Shown here in pieces: positions 17,432 to 26,380 of a stretch of 64,000 nucleotides of DNA; the stretch's first letter is position 1; each line of letters opens with the position of its first letter. The stretch is taken from contig JBMNIP010000004.1 in NCBI GenBank assembly GCA_050951005.1, positions 248,001 through 312,000 on the forward strand. Reading direction: 5' to 3'. The position numbers and the translations under genes were made by a program. Source of the DNA: UMGS1519 sp050951005. Its GTDB lineage: Bacteria; Actinomycetota; Coriobacteriia; Coriobacteriales; Eggerthellaceae. A model generated the notes under the pieces. The model was not told where the DNA came from and did not search any database. It worked only from the letters and a program-made list of their open reading frames with translations.

Positions 17432-19469
17432 CAAGGTGGTCTGGCCCAAGCGGGCGGTGGTCACGGCTGGAATGCCGTATGGCAACAAACCGCTGCATCT
17501 TGGCCATATCGGCGGTGTGTTCATTCCCGCCGACTGCTACGCACGCTTTCTGCGCGACCGTATAGGGGCTCAGAACGTGATCTTCGTGTCCGGAACCGAC
17601 TGCTTCGGTTCCCCCATCAACGAAGGATACCGCAAACTGGTGGCGGCCGGCGAATTCTCGGGTTCCATCTTCGATTACGTCATGCGCAACCATGCCGCTC
17701 AGAAGGCCACCCTTGATGCATATGCCATCTCCTGCGATATCTACGAGGGCAGCGGAATCGGGCTTTGCAGCCAGAAGCACCAAGAGCTGACGGATGCCAT
17801 TATCGAGCGCCTGTACAACAACGGATACCTGCAGAAGCGGGAGACGTTGCAGTTCTACGACCCAGTGGCCAACACGTTCTTGAACGGTCGGCAGGTCATC
17901 GGCCATTGCCCGGTGCAGGGCTGCAAGAGCGAGCATGCCTATGCCGACGAGTGCGATCTGGGCCATCAGTACGACCCCGAGGAGCTGATTGCACCGAAAT
18001 CCTCCATCACCGGCGAGACGCCCGAGATGCGTCCGGTAGCCAACTGGTATTTCGATCTCCCGGCCTTCCATGATGTGATTGCCGATTATGTGCGATTCTG
18101 TGAGGACGATCCCGATATCCGTGCACTTGTCCCAAAGAAAATCGAGGAGTTTCTGGGTGCGCCCGTCATCTTCGTCAACCAGCGGGATAACGCCTATGAG
18201 CGCTATCTGGCGCTTGCCGATCGGATGCCCGCGCATGAGTACCGTCCGGTTCCGAAGGGCAAATCGAGCTTCGAGCTGGAGTTCAAGACAATCGATGACC
18301 GCGATGTAGCCCGCGATCTGCTGCTTTCAAATGGCATCAAGATCCGGACGGGCAAGACGCTGGTTCCGTTCCGCATTACCGGTAATATCGAGTGGGGCGT
18401 GAGGGCGCCGAAGCTCGAAGACGGGATGGAAGGCCTGACGGTCTGGTGCTGGCCGGAGAGTTTGTGGGCACCTATATCCTTCACGAGGGCAGAACTGGAA
18501 AAGCGCGGTGCCGCGCCCGATGCCTGGAAGGATTTCTGGGCATCCGACGACGCCGAGATATACCAGTTCATCGGCGAGGACAATATCTACTTTTACGGGG
18601 TGGCCCAGCCGGCGCTTTGGGTTGCCGCTCAAGCGGGCAACCAGCGTCGGATGCCGCCGGAAGCAGGCCAGGTGAAGCAGAGTCGCCTGATTGCGAACTA
18701 CCACGTCCTCTTCCAGGGAAAGAAGGCGTCTTCGTCAAGCGCTGTGAAGCCGCCTAAGGCCGATGAGCTTCTGGAGCATTATTCGGCAGAACAGCTGCGG
18801 GCGCACTTTTTGGCACTCGCACTCGATCAGCGGGCTGCTTCGTTCGACCCGAAGGCGTTTGCCGAACCCGAGAAGCGCGACAACCCTCGCGTATCCGACC
18901 CGGTGCTCAAGGAAGGGGCGCTTCTGACGAAGACGTTCAATCGTCTGGCGCGCAGCTGCCTCTACGAGGCGAAGAACCATTTTGATTGCCAAGTGCCGAT
19001 TGGAGACGTTTCCCCAGAGTATGTTGCACTAGCGAAGAAGACGATGGCTCGCTATGAGCGTACGATGAAGAAGGCCGAGCTGCATTCGATTATGCAGCAG
19101 ATGGACGAGTTCATCCGCAAAGCAAATAAGACCTGGTCCCGCGGGTCAAGGGCGGTTGAAGCGTTAGCCGATTCCGACACTGCGGCAGATGGGACGCAGC
19201 TTGCTGACAAGCGTCGCCAGGTGCTTATCGATTGCACCTACCTGCTGCGTATTTGCACGCTGCTTATGCATCCGGTGGCTCCAGTTGGCACCGAGAAGAT
19301 TTGCGAGTACCTGCAATTCGACCCCAAGCTCTTCTTCAGCTGGGAGGGAACCTTCGAGGGGCTGGACGAGCTGTGCACCGATGCGGAATGCGCCGCGGGT
19401 TTCCATGCGGTGAAAGAGCTACCGCCGCGGACCGATTTCTTCAAAGCGCACCCCTCGCAGTATCGTTGA
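17418..19469 (+). CDS. metG: Methionyl-tRNA synthetase with degenerate KMSKS motif
   Basis: Charges tRNA-Met. The 683-residue product has the class I HIGH motif as HLGHIGG after MPYGNKP, and a zinc knuckle with Cys/His (CPVQGC..CDLGH). NWYFDLPAF and the anticodon-binding helical domain (TYLLRICTLLMHP) follow the E. coli-type MetRS order. The KMSKS loop reads KASSS at residues 436-440, losing the Met and the second Lys. No C-terminal EMAP-type tRNA-binding domain is present. The start overlaps sppA by 14 bases with AAGGAG upstream. No other MetRS is in this window, so whether this is the sole enzyme is unknown. Confidence 0.88.
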   Translation: MASDNKVVWPKRAVVTAGMPYGNKPLHLGHIGGVFIPADCYARFLRDRIGAQNVIFVSGTDCFGSPINEGYRKLVAAGEFSGSIFDYVMRNHAAQKATLDAYAISCDIYEGSGIGLCSQKHQELTDAIIERLYNNGYLQKRETLQFYDPVANTFLNGRQVIGHCPVQGCKSEHAYADECDLGHQYDPEELIAPKSSITGETPEMRPVANWYFDLPAFHDVIADYVRFCEDDPDIRALVPKKIEEFLGAPVIFVNQRDNAYERYLALADRMPAHEYRPVPKGKSSFELEFKTIDDRDVARDLLLSNGIKIRTGKTLVPFRITGNIEWGVRAPKLEDGMEGLTVWCWPESLWAPISFTRAELEKRGAAPDAWKDFWASDDAEIYQFIGEDNIYFYGVAQPALWVAAQAGNQRRMPPEAGQVKQSRLIANYHVLFQGKKASSSSAVKPPKADELLEHYSAEQLRAHFLALALDQRAASFDPKAFAEPEKRDNPRVSDPVLKEGALLTKTFNRLARSCLYEAKNHFDCQVPIGDVSPEYVALAKKTMARYERTMKKAELHSIMQQMDEFIRKANKTWSRGSRAVEALADSDTAADGTQLADKRRQVLIDCTYLLRICTLLMHPVAPVGTEKICEYLQFDPKLFFSWEGTFEGLDELCTDAECAAGFHAVKELPPRTDFFKAHPSQYR

Positions 19470-19520
19470 TGCCATTGTTGGGAGTTCGTTCTTGAACATC
19501 GTGTGAGTTGTCCGAAATCC

Positions 19521-19550
19521 CTGCCGTCTGGCATGATGTCGTGCTATATT
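19521..19550 (+). promoter_or_regulatory. Weak predicted promoter of rpmE
   Basis: TATATT at 19545-19550 is a good -10; CTGCCG at 19521-19526 is a poor -35 at 18 bases. It lies in the 133-base gap between metG and rpmE. Confidence 0.35.
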
Positions 19551-19602
19551 AATTCAGCTTGTCTTCGCTTTGGTCGGAAACCAAGGCTGTAAAGGAGAAA
19601 CC

Positions 19603-20097
19603 ATGAAACCTGATATCCATCCGGAATACGTGGAATGCACGGTTCGCTGCTCCTGCGGCAACACGTTCAAGACCCGTTCCACGAAACCTGAGCTGCGCAT
19701 TGACATCTGCAACGAGTGCCACCCGTTCTTCACCGGCACCCAGAAGCTTATCGATACCGGTGGACGCGTCCAGCGCTTCACCGACAAATTCGGTTCCGCA
19801 TCCGCTGCCATCGAGGCTCGCGAGCAGGAGAAGAAGGCTGCCCGCCAGGCTGCCGCCGCTGAGGCCGAGGCTGCCAAGAAAGCCGAGCGCGAGAAGAAGG
19901 CTGCTGCCAAGGCGGAGCGTGCGGCAAAATATGCTGCTGAGGCTGCCAAGAAGGCTGAGGCTGCTGCCGCAGCTGCTGCAGCCGAAACCGAAGCTGCCCC
20001 TGCTGCCGATGGGCAGGCGGAGGCTCCTGCCGAGGAGGCTGCTCCGGCTGAAGCTGCCCCCGAGGCTTCCGCCGAAGCGCAGGAGGATGCCGAATAG
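19603..20097 (+). CDS. rpmE: 50S ribosomal protein L31 with long Ala/Glu/Lys-rich tail
   Basis: L31 bridges the large and small subunits at the central protuberance. Residues 1-70 are a normal zinc-type L31: MKPDIHPEYVECTVRCSCG, with the CxC plus CNEC zinc ligands, and FFTGTQKLIDTGGRVQRF. The protein then continues for about 95 residues of Ala, Glu, Lys and Arg, predicted as helix or coil, ending in an acidic segment. Typical L31 is about 70 residues, so the total of 164 is more than double. ATG 19603 follows AAAGGAG (19591-19597). It is monocistronic, with a strong terminator. Confidence 0.93.
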   Translation: MKPDIHPEYVECTVRCSCGNTFKTRSTKPELRIDICNECHPFFTGTQKLIDTGGRVQRFTDKFGSASAAIEAREQEKKAARQAAAAEAEAAKKAEREKKAAAKAERAAKYAAEAAKKAEAAAAAAAAETEAAPAADGQAEAPAEEAAPAEAAPEASAEAQEDAE

Positions 20098-20118
20098 TTT
20101 TTCGCTGCTTCCAGTGGA

Positions 20119-20152
20119 GGCCAGGCCCTTTTCGGGCCTGGCCTTTGTATTT
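20119..20152 (+). terminator. Intrinsic terminator of rpmE
   Basis: GGCCAGGCCC (20119-20128) pairs perfectly with GGGCCTGGCC (20134-20143) over a 5-base loop, followed by TTTGTATTT. Confidence 0.9.
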
Positions 20153-20189
20153 GGGGGAAGGACGGGGATGGAAGCAGGTATCCTGCTAG

Positions 20190-20232
20190 GGAAACGAAGC
20201 AGTCCCAGCTGAGATTCAGCTGGGACTGCTTC
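20190..20232 (-). terminator. Intrinsic terminator of ahcY
   Basis: A perfect 17-base-pair stem (20196-20212 with 20216-20232) and 3-base loop, followed on the minus strand by GTTTCCC. It lies 24 bases past the ahcY stop and faces the rpmE terminator. Confidence 0.8.
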
Positions 20233-20256
20233 TCCGGCATCAGGAATCCGCCGTTC

Positions 20257-21513
20257 CTATTGTTCCGGGTTCCAGGAATGCAGGTATTTTATCTGCTCGG
20301 GAGTCAGTGCGTCGATCGATACGCCAAGTGTTTCGAGTTTCACGCGGGCAACGCCGTCGTCGATCTCGTCGGGTACGTTGTAGACCTGCTTGTCGAGTTC
20401 ACCGGCATGCTCGAGAAGGTACTCGGCTGCGAGTGCCTGATTCGCGAAGCTCATGTCCATGACCGAGGCGGGATGGCCTTCGGCGCAGGACAGGTTCACT
20501 AGGCGTCCTTGGGCAAGCACTACGATACGACGGCCGTCTCCCAAGGTGTATTCCTCTACAAGCGGTTTCAGCTCCTCTTTTGAAACGGCGTGCTCTTCGA
20601 GCCATTTGATGTTGATCTCGCAGTCGAAATGACCGGAATTGCTCAGGATGGCGCCATCCTTCATGTTCTCGAAAGCAGGGGCGTCGATGACATTGCAATC
20701 GCCCGTGACCGTCACCCAGACATCGGCGAAGCGCGCAGCTTGGGCGGCAGGCATGACACGATAGCCTTCCATATGCGCTTCCAGAGCCTTCAACGGGTCG
20801 ACCTCGCAGACGATTACATCCATGCCCATACCCTTGGCGCGTAGCGCCAGGCCCGAACCGCAGTGGCCGTAACCCGATATGACGATCGTGCGTCCGCACA
20901 GCAAACGGTTCGTTGCGCGCACGATGCCGTCAAGGGTGGACTGGCCCGTACCATAATGGTTGTCGAAATAGTGCTTGGTGCGGGCATCGTTGATATTGAA
21001 GACCGGGTAGCCGAGTGTGCCGTCGGCAGCCATGGCGGCCAGGCGGACGACGCCGGTGGTGGTTTCCTCGGTGCCGCCGATTATCTGGTCGAGGTAGTCT
21101 TGGTGGCGGGTATGCAGCGCGGTGTCCAGGTCGGCACCGTCGTCCATGATGATCTGGGGGTTGCTGGCAATGACCTGCTCGATATGGTCCTCGTAGGTCC
21201 CCATATCCTCGCCGGTGACGGCATGTACGTTGATGCCATAGTATTTCACCAGCGCGGCAGCGGTATCATCCTGGGTGGACAGGGGATTGCTGGCGCACAG
21301 CTCGATTTGCGCACCGCCTGCCTTCAGGGTGCGCATCAGATTTGCCGTCTCGGTGGTGACGTGCATGCAAGCCCCGATGCGGATGTTCTCGAGGGGTTTT
21401 TCGCGGGCGAAGCGCTCGCGGATGCTTGCAAGAACCGGCATATCGCGGTCGGCCCAGAGGATGCGCTTGTTTCCCTCTTCGGCCAAGTCGATGTTCTTGA
21501 TGTCTGAACTCAT
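20257..21513 (-). CDS. ahcY: Adenosylhomocysteinase
   Basis: Hydrolyses S-adenosylhomocysteine to adenosine and homocysteine, removing the product of methylation. The 418 residues include GACMHVTTETANLM near the N-terminus, SNPLSTQDDTAAAL, the NAD-binding region with GYGHCGSGLALRAKGMG, and HFDCEINIKWLE. The C-terminal region is normal (DALTPEQIKYLHSW). It is a minus-strand single gene with AAGGAG before the ATG and its own terminator. It is divergent from the glycosyltransferase gene. Coriobacteria and archaea share this short form without the eukaryotic insert. Confidence 0.95.
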   Translation of the reverse strand: MSSDIKNIDLAEEGNKRILWADRDMPVLASIRERFAREKPLENIRIGACMHVTTETANLMRTLKAGGAQIELCASNPLSTQDDTAAALVKYYGINVHAVTGEDMGTYEDHIEQVIASNPQIIMDDGADLDTALHTRHQDYLDQIIGGTEETTTGVVRLAAMAADGTLGYPVFNINDARTKHYFDNHYGTGQSTLDGIVRATNRLLCGRTIVISGYGHCGSGLALRAKGMGMDVIVCEVDPLKALEAHMEGYRVMPAAQAARFADVWVTVTGDCNVIDAPAFENMKDGAILSNSGHFDCEINIKWLEEHAVSKEELKPLVEEYTLGDGRRIVVLAQGRLVNLSCAEGHPASVMDMSFANQALAAEYLLEHAGELDKQVYNVPDEIDDGVARVKLETLGVSIDALTPEQIKYLHSWNPEQ

Positions 21514-21544
21514 CCCGTACTCCTTCTCACTTCAAGTTGGGCCT

Positions 21545-21550
21545 AGAATA
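21545..21550 (-). promoter_or_regulatory. Predicted extended -10 of ahcY
   Basis: On the minus strand TGC precedes TATTCT (21545-21550), an extended -10 arrangement about 30 bases before the ahcY ATG. No good -35 is visible. Confidence 0.4.
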
Positions 21551-21697
21551 GCAGGATTTCGGTCTTCCCGGGTGTGCTGTGACGGGACTTCCGTTTCATG
21601 TGAAGGGATTGTGCGCTACATGTGTTGGTCGTGCCGAGATTTTACCGCTCGACGTGCAGATTCGAGGAGATAATCTGCTCCAGTCGTGCAAAGAGAC

Positions 21698-21703
21698 TAT
21701 AAT
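21698..21703 (+). promoter_or_regulatory. Predicted -10 of the glycosyltransferase gene
   Basis: Consensus TATAAT, 60 bases before the TTG start and divergent from the ahcY promoter. The -35 region (CTGCTC at 21675) is poor. Confidence 0.45.
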
Positions 21704-21762
21704 CGCGTGCAGTGCAAGGCCGATGGCCTTACGCGGCATTATTGGCCGGAAAAGGAGTTTCG

Positions 21763-23076
21763 TTGTTCGATACGCTGTTCTCGCAGCTGTCATTCGTTGA
21801 CATCTTCAATTTCTGCGTCTTCCTGGTATTCACCATTGGTTATTCCTATCAGCTCTACTACGTGTTCTATGTGCTTACCCACAAGGTCGAGCCGCGCGTG
21901 GCGAAGAAAAACCACAAGTTTGCGGTTGTGGTCTCGGCGCGCAATGAGAGCGCCGTCATCGGCGACCTTATCCACAGCATCCGCATGCAGAACTATCCGC
22001 AGGAGCTCATCGATATCTTCGTGATCGCCGATAATTGCACCGATAACACGGCTGCCGTTGCCCAGGAGGCAGGCGCTGTGGTATTCCCGCGCTTCAACCG
22101 GCAATATGTCGGAAAGGGCTATGCATTGACCTACGGGTTCAAATGCATCAAGCAGCATTACGGCGACAACGGCTACGAGGCGTACTTCGTATTCGATGCC
22201 GACAACGTACTCGACGTGAACTACTTCCGCGAGATGAATGCGACCTTCGATGCGGGTGCGAAGGCCTCCACCAGCTACCGTAACTCGAAGAACTATGCCT
22301 CGAACTGGATCTCTGCCGGCTATGCCGTCTGGTTCATGCGCGAATCACGCTATCTGTCCCAGGCGCGCCTGCTGCTTGATACCAGCTGCGCCATTTCCGG
22401 TACCGGGTTCTTCATCTCCGCAGAACTCATCGATAAGGCAGGCGGCTGGAAATGGCACCTGCTCACCGAGGATATCGAATTCTCGACCTCCACGATTTTG
22501 GATGGCGAGCGTATCTCGTTCACTCCCACGGCTATGCTCTACGACGAGCAGCCAATCACCTTCAAGGATTCTTGGAACCAGCGCTTCCGTTGGGCAAAGG
22601 GTTTTTATCAGGTGTTCGGCCGCTACGGCGGTAAGTTGGTCAAGGGCATCTTCACCAGCAAGAAGGGCTATAAGTTCGCTTGCTACGACATGTTGATGAC
22701 CATTGCCCCCGGTATGCTCCTCACGGTGGTGGTCGTGGCGCTGAACCTGTGCGTTATCATCATGGCCGTGCTGGGGCTGATGTCCACAGGCATGGCGGTG
22801 GCCAGCAGCATCTCGTCGGTGATATTCAGTCTGTTCAGCTATCTGATGGTCATGTTCGCCTTCGGTACCCTGACCACGTTTACGGAATGGGACAACATGG
22901 CTGCCACCTCCGCGCAGAAGATCAAGTATATGTTCACGTTCCCGTTCTTTATGCTGACCTATATTCCAATCGCTCTGGTTGCGCTGTTCAAGAAGGCCGA
23001 GTGGACGCCGATTGCACACACCATCTCGGTGGATGTGGACGAGTTTGCCGCTGCGAATCAGGAGGCCCACGCATAG
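21763..23076 (+). CDS. Membrane-embedded family 2 glycosyltransferase
   Basis: A processive-type GT2 enzyme of 437 residues, resembling N-acetylglucosaminyl or glucan transferases. It has an N-terminal membrane segment (about residues 10-37), a GT-A domain with VVSARNESAVIGDLI, the DxD-type FDADN, SGTGFFIS, a TED motif (LLTEDIEFS) and QRFRWAKG (QxxRW), then three or so C-terminal membrane segments from about residue 310. The start is TTG 21763 with AAAGGAG (21750-21756) 6 bases upstream; the ATG at 21712 has no SD. It stands alone with its own promoter and terminator. Its product polysaccharide or lipid acceptor cannot be named. Confidence 0.87.
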   Translation: MFDTLFSQLSFVDIFNFCVFLVFTIGYSYQLYYVFYVLTHKVEPRVAKKNHKFAVVVSARNESAVIGDLIHSIRMQNYPQELIDIFVIADNCTDNTAAVAQEAGAVVFPRFNRQYVGKGYALTYGFKCIKQHYGDNGYEAYFVFDADNVLDVNYFREMNATFDAGAKASTSYRNSKNYASNWISAGYAVWFMRESRYLSQARLLLDTSCAISGTGFFISAELIDKAGGWKWHLLTEDIEFSTSTILDGERISFTPTAMLYDEQPITFKDSWNQRFRWAKGFYQVFGRYGGKLVKGIFTSKKGYKFACYDMLMTIAPGMLLTVVVVALNLCVIIMAVLGLMSTGMAVASSISSVIFSLFSYLMVMFAFGTLTTFTEWDNMAATSAQKIKYMFTFPFFMLTYIPIALVALFKKAEWTPIAHTISVDVDEFAAANQEAHA

Positions 23077-23120
23077 CTATACGTTGCAGTGTCCAGTGTC
23101 CTGCGTGCGCTCTGCAATCA

Positions 23121-23157
23121 ATGCGCCCTTGCCTAAGGACAAGGGCGCATTTCCTTG
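23121..23157 (+). terminator. Intrinsic terminator of the glycosyltransferase gene
   Basis: ATGCGCCCTTG (23121-23131) pairs with CAAGGGCGCAT (23140-23150), then TTTCCTT. The downstream side on the minus strand has no T run, so it serves the plus-strand gene. Confidence 0.75.
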
Positions 23158-23214
23158 CGCAGAAGCAGGTATCCTGTCTGTTTGATGCCAGGGCATCACG
23201 CTTGCTGTATCCGT

Positions 23215-23982
23215 TCACCGAGGGTTGTCCCATACCCGGGAGAAGGTGACGCATCGGACGACGGTGCAACCGCCGGTGCGGAGCGCATCGCTTGCGGCGA
23301 AAAGGGTTGCTCCAGTGGTGTACACATCGTCGTAAACAATCACGCGGCGGGGGAGCCGCCCTTGCCAATATGGGCGGATTTGCAGCTTGCCGGCCATATT
23401 CAGCTGCCGTTCCTCACGGGAGAGCCCTCGCTGGTCGCGTCCCCTCGGCCGACTGAAGATTCGGGCAAGAGGAAGGTGCAAGTGCACGGCAAGGAAACGT
23501 GCTGTTTCTTCCGTGTGGTCGAAACCCCGTTGCCGCCTTGCGCGGTTGGTCGAGGGGATGAAGGTTAACACCGCATTCGTGTGGGAGATGCCGGGACTGA
23601 CGGTGGCTGCTGAATAAGCAGCGATCAGAGGAGCCAACCGCCGTTCTCCGCCATCCTTGAACGCCGTTACGATATGCCGGACGGCATCGGTATGGATCAC
23701 GGCGCTCGTGCAGCGCTCATAGGGAAGCGCCTGCCGTCCGCGCTTCGCCAGCATGAGATGGTTGCATTCTGTGCAGATCAACCGTCCGAAGGGTGTGCCG
23801 CATCGAGGGCATGCCTGCCACAAATCGATATAGGGTAGGGCACGTGCGCACTCGGCGCAAATCAGCTCTCCCGGGGTATCGCAGATGACGCAACGGGTGG
23901 TCCATACCAGTTCCTGCAGCGCATTACCAGCCTGAATCAGCTGATTCCCGTTTTCTTCGCCTCTCTGCCGTGTCCTCATCAT
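23215..23982 (-). CDS. comF: ComF family phosphoribosyltransferase-like protein
   Basis: ComF proteins are needed for DNA uptake in competent bacteria and combine a zinc-finger module with a type I phosphoribosyltransferase fold. The 255-residue product shows Cys pairs CVIC, CAEC, CPRC and CTEC in the first 85 residues, then RQRGFDHTE and the PRPP-binding loop VIVYDDVYTTGATL. Two adjacent ATGs begin the frame; the second (23979) has better spacing from GAGG. It is a lone minus-strand gene, and no other competence gene is in the window, so the role in DNA uptake is inferred from family only. Confidence 0.88.
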   Translation of the reverse strand: MMRTRQRGEENGNQLIQAGNALQELVWTTRCVICDTPGELICAECARALPYIDLWQACPRCGTPFGRLICTECNHLMLAKRGRQALPYERCTSAVIHTDAVRHIVTAFKDGGERRLAPLIAAYSAATVSPGISHTNAVLTFIPSTNRARRQRGFDHTEETARFLAVHLHLPLARIFSRPRGRDQRGLSREERQLNMAGKLQIRPYWQGRLPRRVIVYDDVYTTGATLFAASDALRTGGCTVVRCVTFSRVWDNPR

Positions 23983-24346
23983 CTGCCTCGTGTTGTCCCG
24001 TCCCGGGTGGGGACTGTTCTACGCTCCTTTCTTCCTTGCTCCATCGATGCACGAGCGAACCCTAACAGTCGCATTGCCCAGCGGTTCGGGTGTGGGGTTG
24101 CTCCGTGCCATTCCGCGGTGCCTCCATAGTAGAATTGCCTGCTCACACGAAATTACGAGAATACTCGCGCCACTCTAACGTGGCCCTCGCATTCATCGCG
24201 GATCGTTTGTGCCTACGTCCGCGCATTTCCGGACTGCTGCTTGCCATACGTTTTTCACTGGGAATAATCTGCGTTGCAATGTGAAGGAATGACAGCCGGG
24301 TATTGGGGTAGAATCGGGAAAAGAACACCAGGGAAAGAAGCCACGC
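23983..24346. other. 364-base gap between divergent comF and cca
   Basis: No gene is supported here; the short ORFs lack SDs and family features. It must hold the divergent promoters. A TAGAAT at 24309-24314, 33 bases before the cca GTG, is a possible -10 for cca. No -35, hairpin or RNA family was recognised. Confidence 0.5.
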
Positions 24347-25714
24347 GTGCCGGATAGCCTTCACATAGAATTGCCTTCGGAAGCGTTGAAAGTAATCGGC
24401 ATTCTCGAAGATGCCGGTTTTGAAGCATGGTGCGTAGGCGGCTACGTTCGGGATGCCCTTATGGGCAAGGCGGGAGGAGATGTCGATATCGCTACATCAG
24501 CGCCCTGTTCCCAGACGGCCGAACTCTTCCAGTCGGCAGGATATCGAACCATCGATACCGGTATCGCCTACGGAACGGTGGGAATCGTAGCCGATGGGGA
24601 ATCGTTCGAAGTTACCACGTACCGTTCCGAGAGCGGCTACAGCGATGCGCGGCATCCCGATGCGGTAAGCTTCGTCGGTTCCATCGAACAGGATCTGGCT
24701 CGACGCGATTTCACCATGAACGCATTGGCCTACCATCCCGAGCGGGGGCTCTTGGATCCGTTCGGCGGTAAAGCGGATATCGAAGACCATCTCATCCGCA
24801 CCGTGGGGGACCCACATGAGCGTTTCGACGAAGATGCCCTGCGCATCGTGAGGGGCTTGCGTTTTGTATCGAAGCTCGGATTCGACATCTCTGCGCAGAC
24901 CTATCAGGCAATGCTCGATAAGTCGGTGCTACTGGTACGTATCGCCCCAGAACGAATCGCCAAAGAGCTTGATGGGCTGCTGGTAGGCGATTATGTGCAT
25001 TGCGCTCTTCTGAAGGGAAGCGACATCCTCGGTGTGGTCATTCCCGAACTGATGGCGTGCGTGGGTTTCGACCAGCACAGCCCTTGGCATAAATACGATG
25101 TCTTCGAGCATATTGCCTACGTGGTGCAGAACAGCCCAGCGAAGCCATTCAACCGCTGGTGTGCATTGATGCACGATATCGCAAAGCCCCAGACCTTCCA
25201 TCTCGACGGGCATGGGCGCGGCCACTTCCCGCGCCATCCCGCTGTCAGTGCTCAGATTGCGCGGGGTGTCCTGACGCGCCTGCGCAAGCCGACGCGCTTC
25301 GTCGACGATGCTGTGACCGTGGTGGCCTGGCATGATGTTCCCATGCGCGCAACGTCGCTGGCACTGCGGCGCGCATTGGTGAAACTGGATGGCCGTGTTG
25401 ACTTGATGTATGCCATCATCGATCTGAAGATCGCCGACAATTCCTCGAAAGATCCTGCAGCATCGAAAAACAGCTTGAAGGCAGCTCGCGAAATGAGGAC
25501 GGTCCTCGATCAGATCATAGAGAGGGACGAGCCCTTCTCGTTGAAACAACTGGCTGTATCGGGGGACGATTTGCGCAGGATCGGCATGTGGCCGGGGCCG
25601 CATATGGGCGAGATGCTCTCGGATCTGTTGGATGCGGTGGTGGACGGCACGCTTCCCAACGAGCGGGAGGCATTGCTGGAAGCTGCTCGCAAATCGATGG
25701 AATGGTCTTCCTAG
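24347..25714 (+). CDS. cca: CCA-adding tRNA nucleotidyltransferase with HD domain
   Basis: Builds or repairs the CCA end of tRNAs (class II poly(A) polymerase family). The 455-residue product has VGGYVRDALMG, metal ligands in DVDIAT, RRDFTMNALAYH and RIVRGLRF from the catalytic and neck regions, and then an HD domain (HKYDVFEHI, MHDIAKPQTF, RHPAVSA) around residues 250-320. The start is GTG 24347 after a GGGAAAGAAG element. In this window both tRNA genes carry an encoded CCA, so repair may be a main role here. Confidence 0.93.
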   Translation: MPDSLHIELPSEALKVIGILEDAGFEAWCVGGYVRDALMGKAGGDVDIATSAPCSQTAELFQSAGYRTIDTGIAYGTVGIVADGESFEVTTYRSESGYSDARHPDAVSFVGSIEQDLARRDFTMNALAYHPERGLLDPFGGKADIEDHLIRTVGDPHERFDEDALRIVRGLRFVSKLGFDISAQTYQAMLDKSVLLVRIAPERIAKELDGLLVGDYVHCALLKGSDILGVVIPELMACVGFDQHSPWHKYDVFEHIAYVVQNSPAKPFNRWCALMHDIAKPQTFHLDGHGRGHFPRHPAVSAQIARGVLTRLRKPTRFVDDAVTVVAWHDVPMRATSLALRRALVKLDGRVDLMYAIIDLKIADNSSKDPAASKNSLKAAREMRTVLDQIIERDEPFSLKQLAVSGDDLRRIGMWPGPHMGEMLSDLLDAVVDGTLPNEREALLEAARKSMEWSS

Positions 25715-25831
25715 CTCCTGCGTTCTCGGTGCGTTCGTTGGGTGGCTGCCGGCCGGCGCATATCGATTGCCTCTTTGGGGATGCCAAGTATTTCCATACT
25801 ATATGAATCGGCCTCCGAATACCCAAGAATT

Positions 25832-25837
25832 TATAAT
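25832..25837 (+). promoter_or_regulatory. Candidate -10 in the gap after cca
   Basis: A consensus TATAAT in an AT-rich patch, 175 bases before the next chosen start. No matching -35. It may drive the small membrane protein gene. Confidence 0.3.
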
Positions 25838-26011
25838 CGCAAATCCCATTGCTTGCAGAGCTTGTCTGGTTCTGTGCGCGTTACCATATTTCCAGACAAG
25901 GAATTCCCGATGATACTGCGCATCGGCGATTGCCCGGATACAAGGGCGAAAAGCAGGATGCGCAGAGTTGCTGATGGGGATTCCGGGCAGGCAGAGAAGG
26001 GGGCGGTCCTC

Positions 26012-26380
26012 ATGACGGGAACCGATGTGCCGATATCTGAGAGCCCTTCATTTCTCACGGAGCAGACGCGTGAAATGCTCCGCATATTCGAAGAACGCCA
26101 GCAATCCCTCAACCCCGATGAGGTTCAGGCGCATAATCGGGCTTTCCATGATCGGATGCGTAATTTCTACCGTGAAACCGAGGCAAACGAATTTGCCGAA
26201 CGTCTTCATGGAGTACAGGTAGCAAGGGACGCCGATGCGAGCGCTGCAGCTTTGAGGCAAGAGGAAGACGAGGCGGGGGAAGAGCGCAAGATGAAGCGCT
26301 ACACGTACGTTTTCGCTCCTTTGGCCATTACGGGCGTATCGGCTTTGCCGTATCTGGTGAATTTTGCCTTTGCCCTCTAG
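26012..26380 (+). CDS. Small hypothetical protein with C-terminal membrane segment
   Basis: I do not recognise this gene. Starting at ATG 26012, with AGAAGGGGG (25995-26003) 8 bases upstream, it encodes 122 residues. Residues 1-95 are hydrophilic and rich in Glu, Arg and Gln, probably helical (TREMLRIFEERQQSLNPDE, NFYRETEANEFAERL). After a Lys/Arg patch (ERKMKRY) the last 20 or so residues form one hydrophobic segment (VFAPLAITGVSALPYLV). This suggests a tail-anchored membrane protein. In-frame ATGs at 25910 and 25958 could add 18-34 residues. Confidence 0.55.
   Translation: MTGTDVPISESPSFLTEQTREMLRIFEERQQSLNPDEVQAHNRAFHDRMRNFYRETEANEFAERLHGVQVARDADASAAALRQEEDEAGEERKMKRYTYVFAPLAITGVSALPYLVNFAFAL

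Noticed and set aside
20171..23175. A 15-base match (GAAGCAGGTATCCTG) in two intergenic spots at 20171 and 23161
   Set aside because: One or a few matches of this length are expected by chance in 64 kb, and no further copies or structure were seen.
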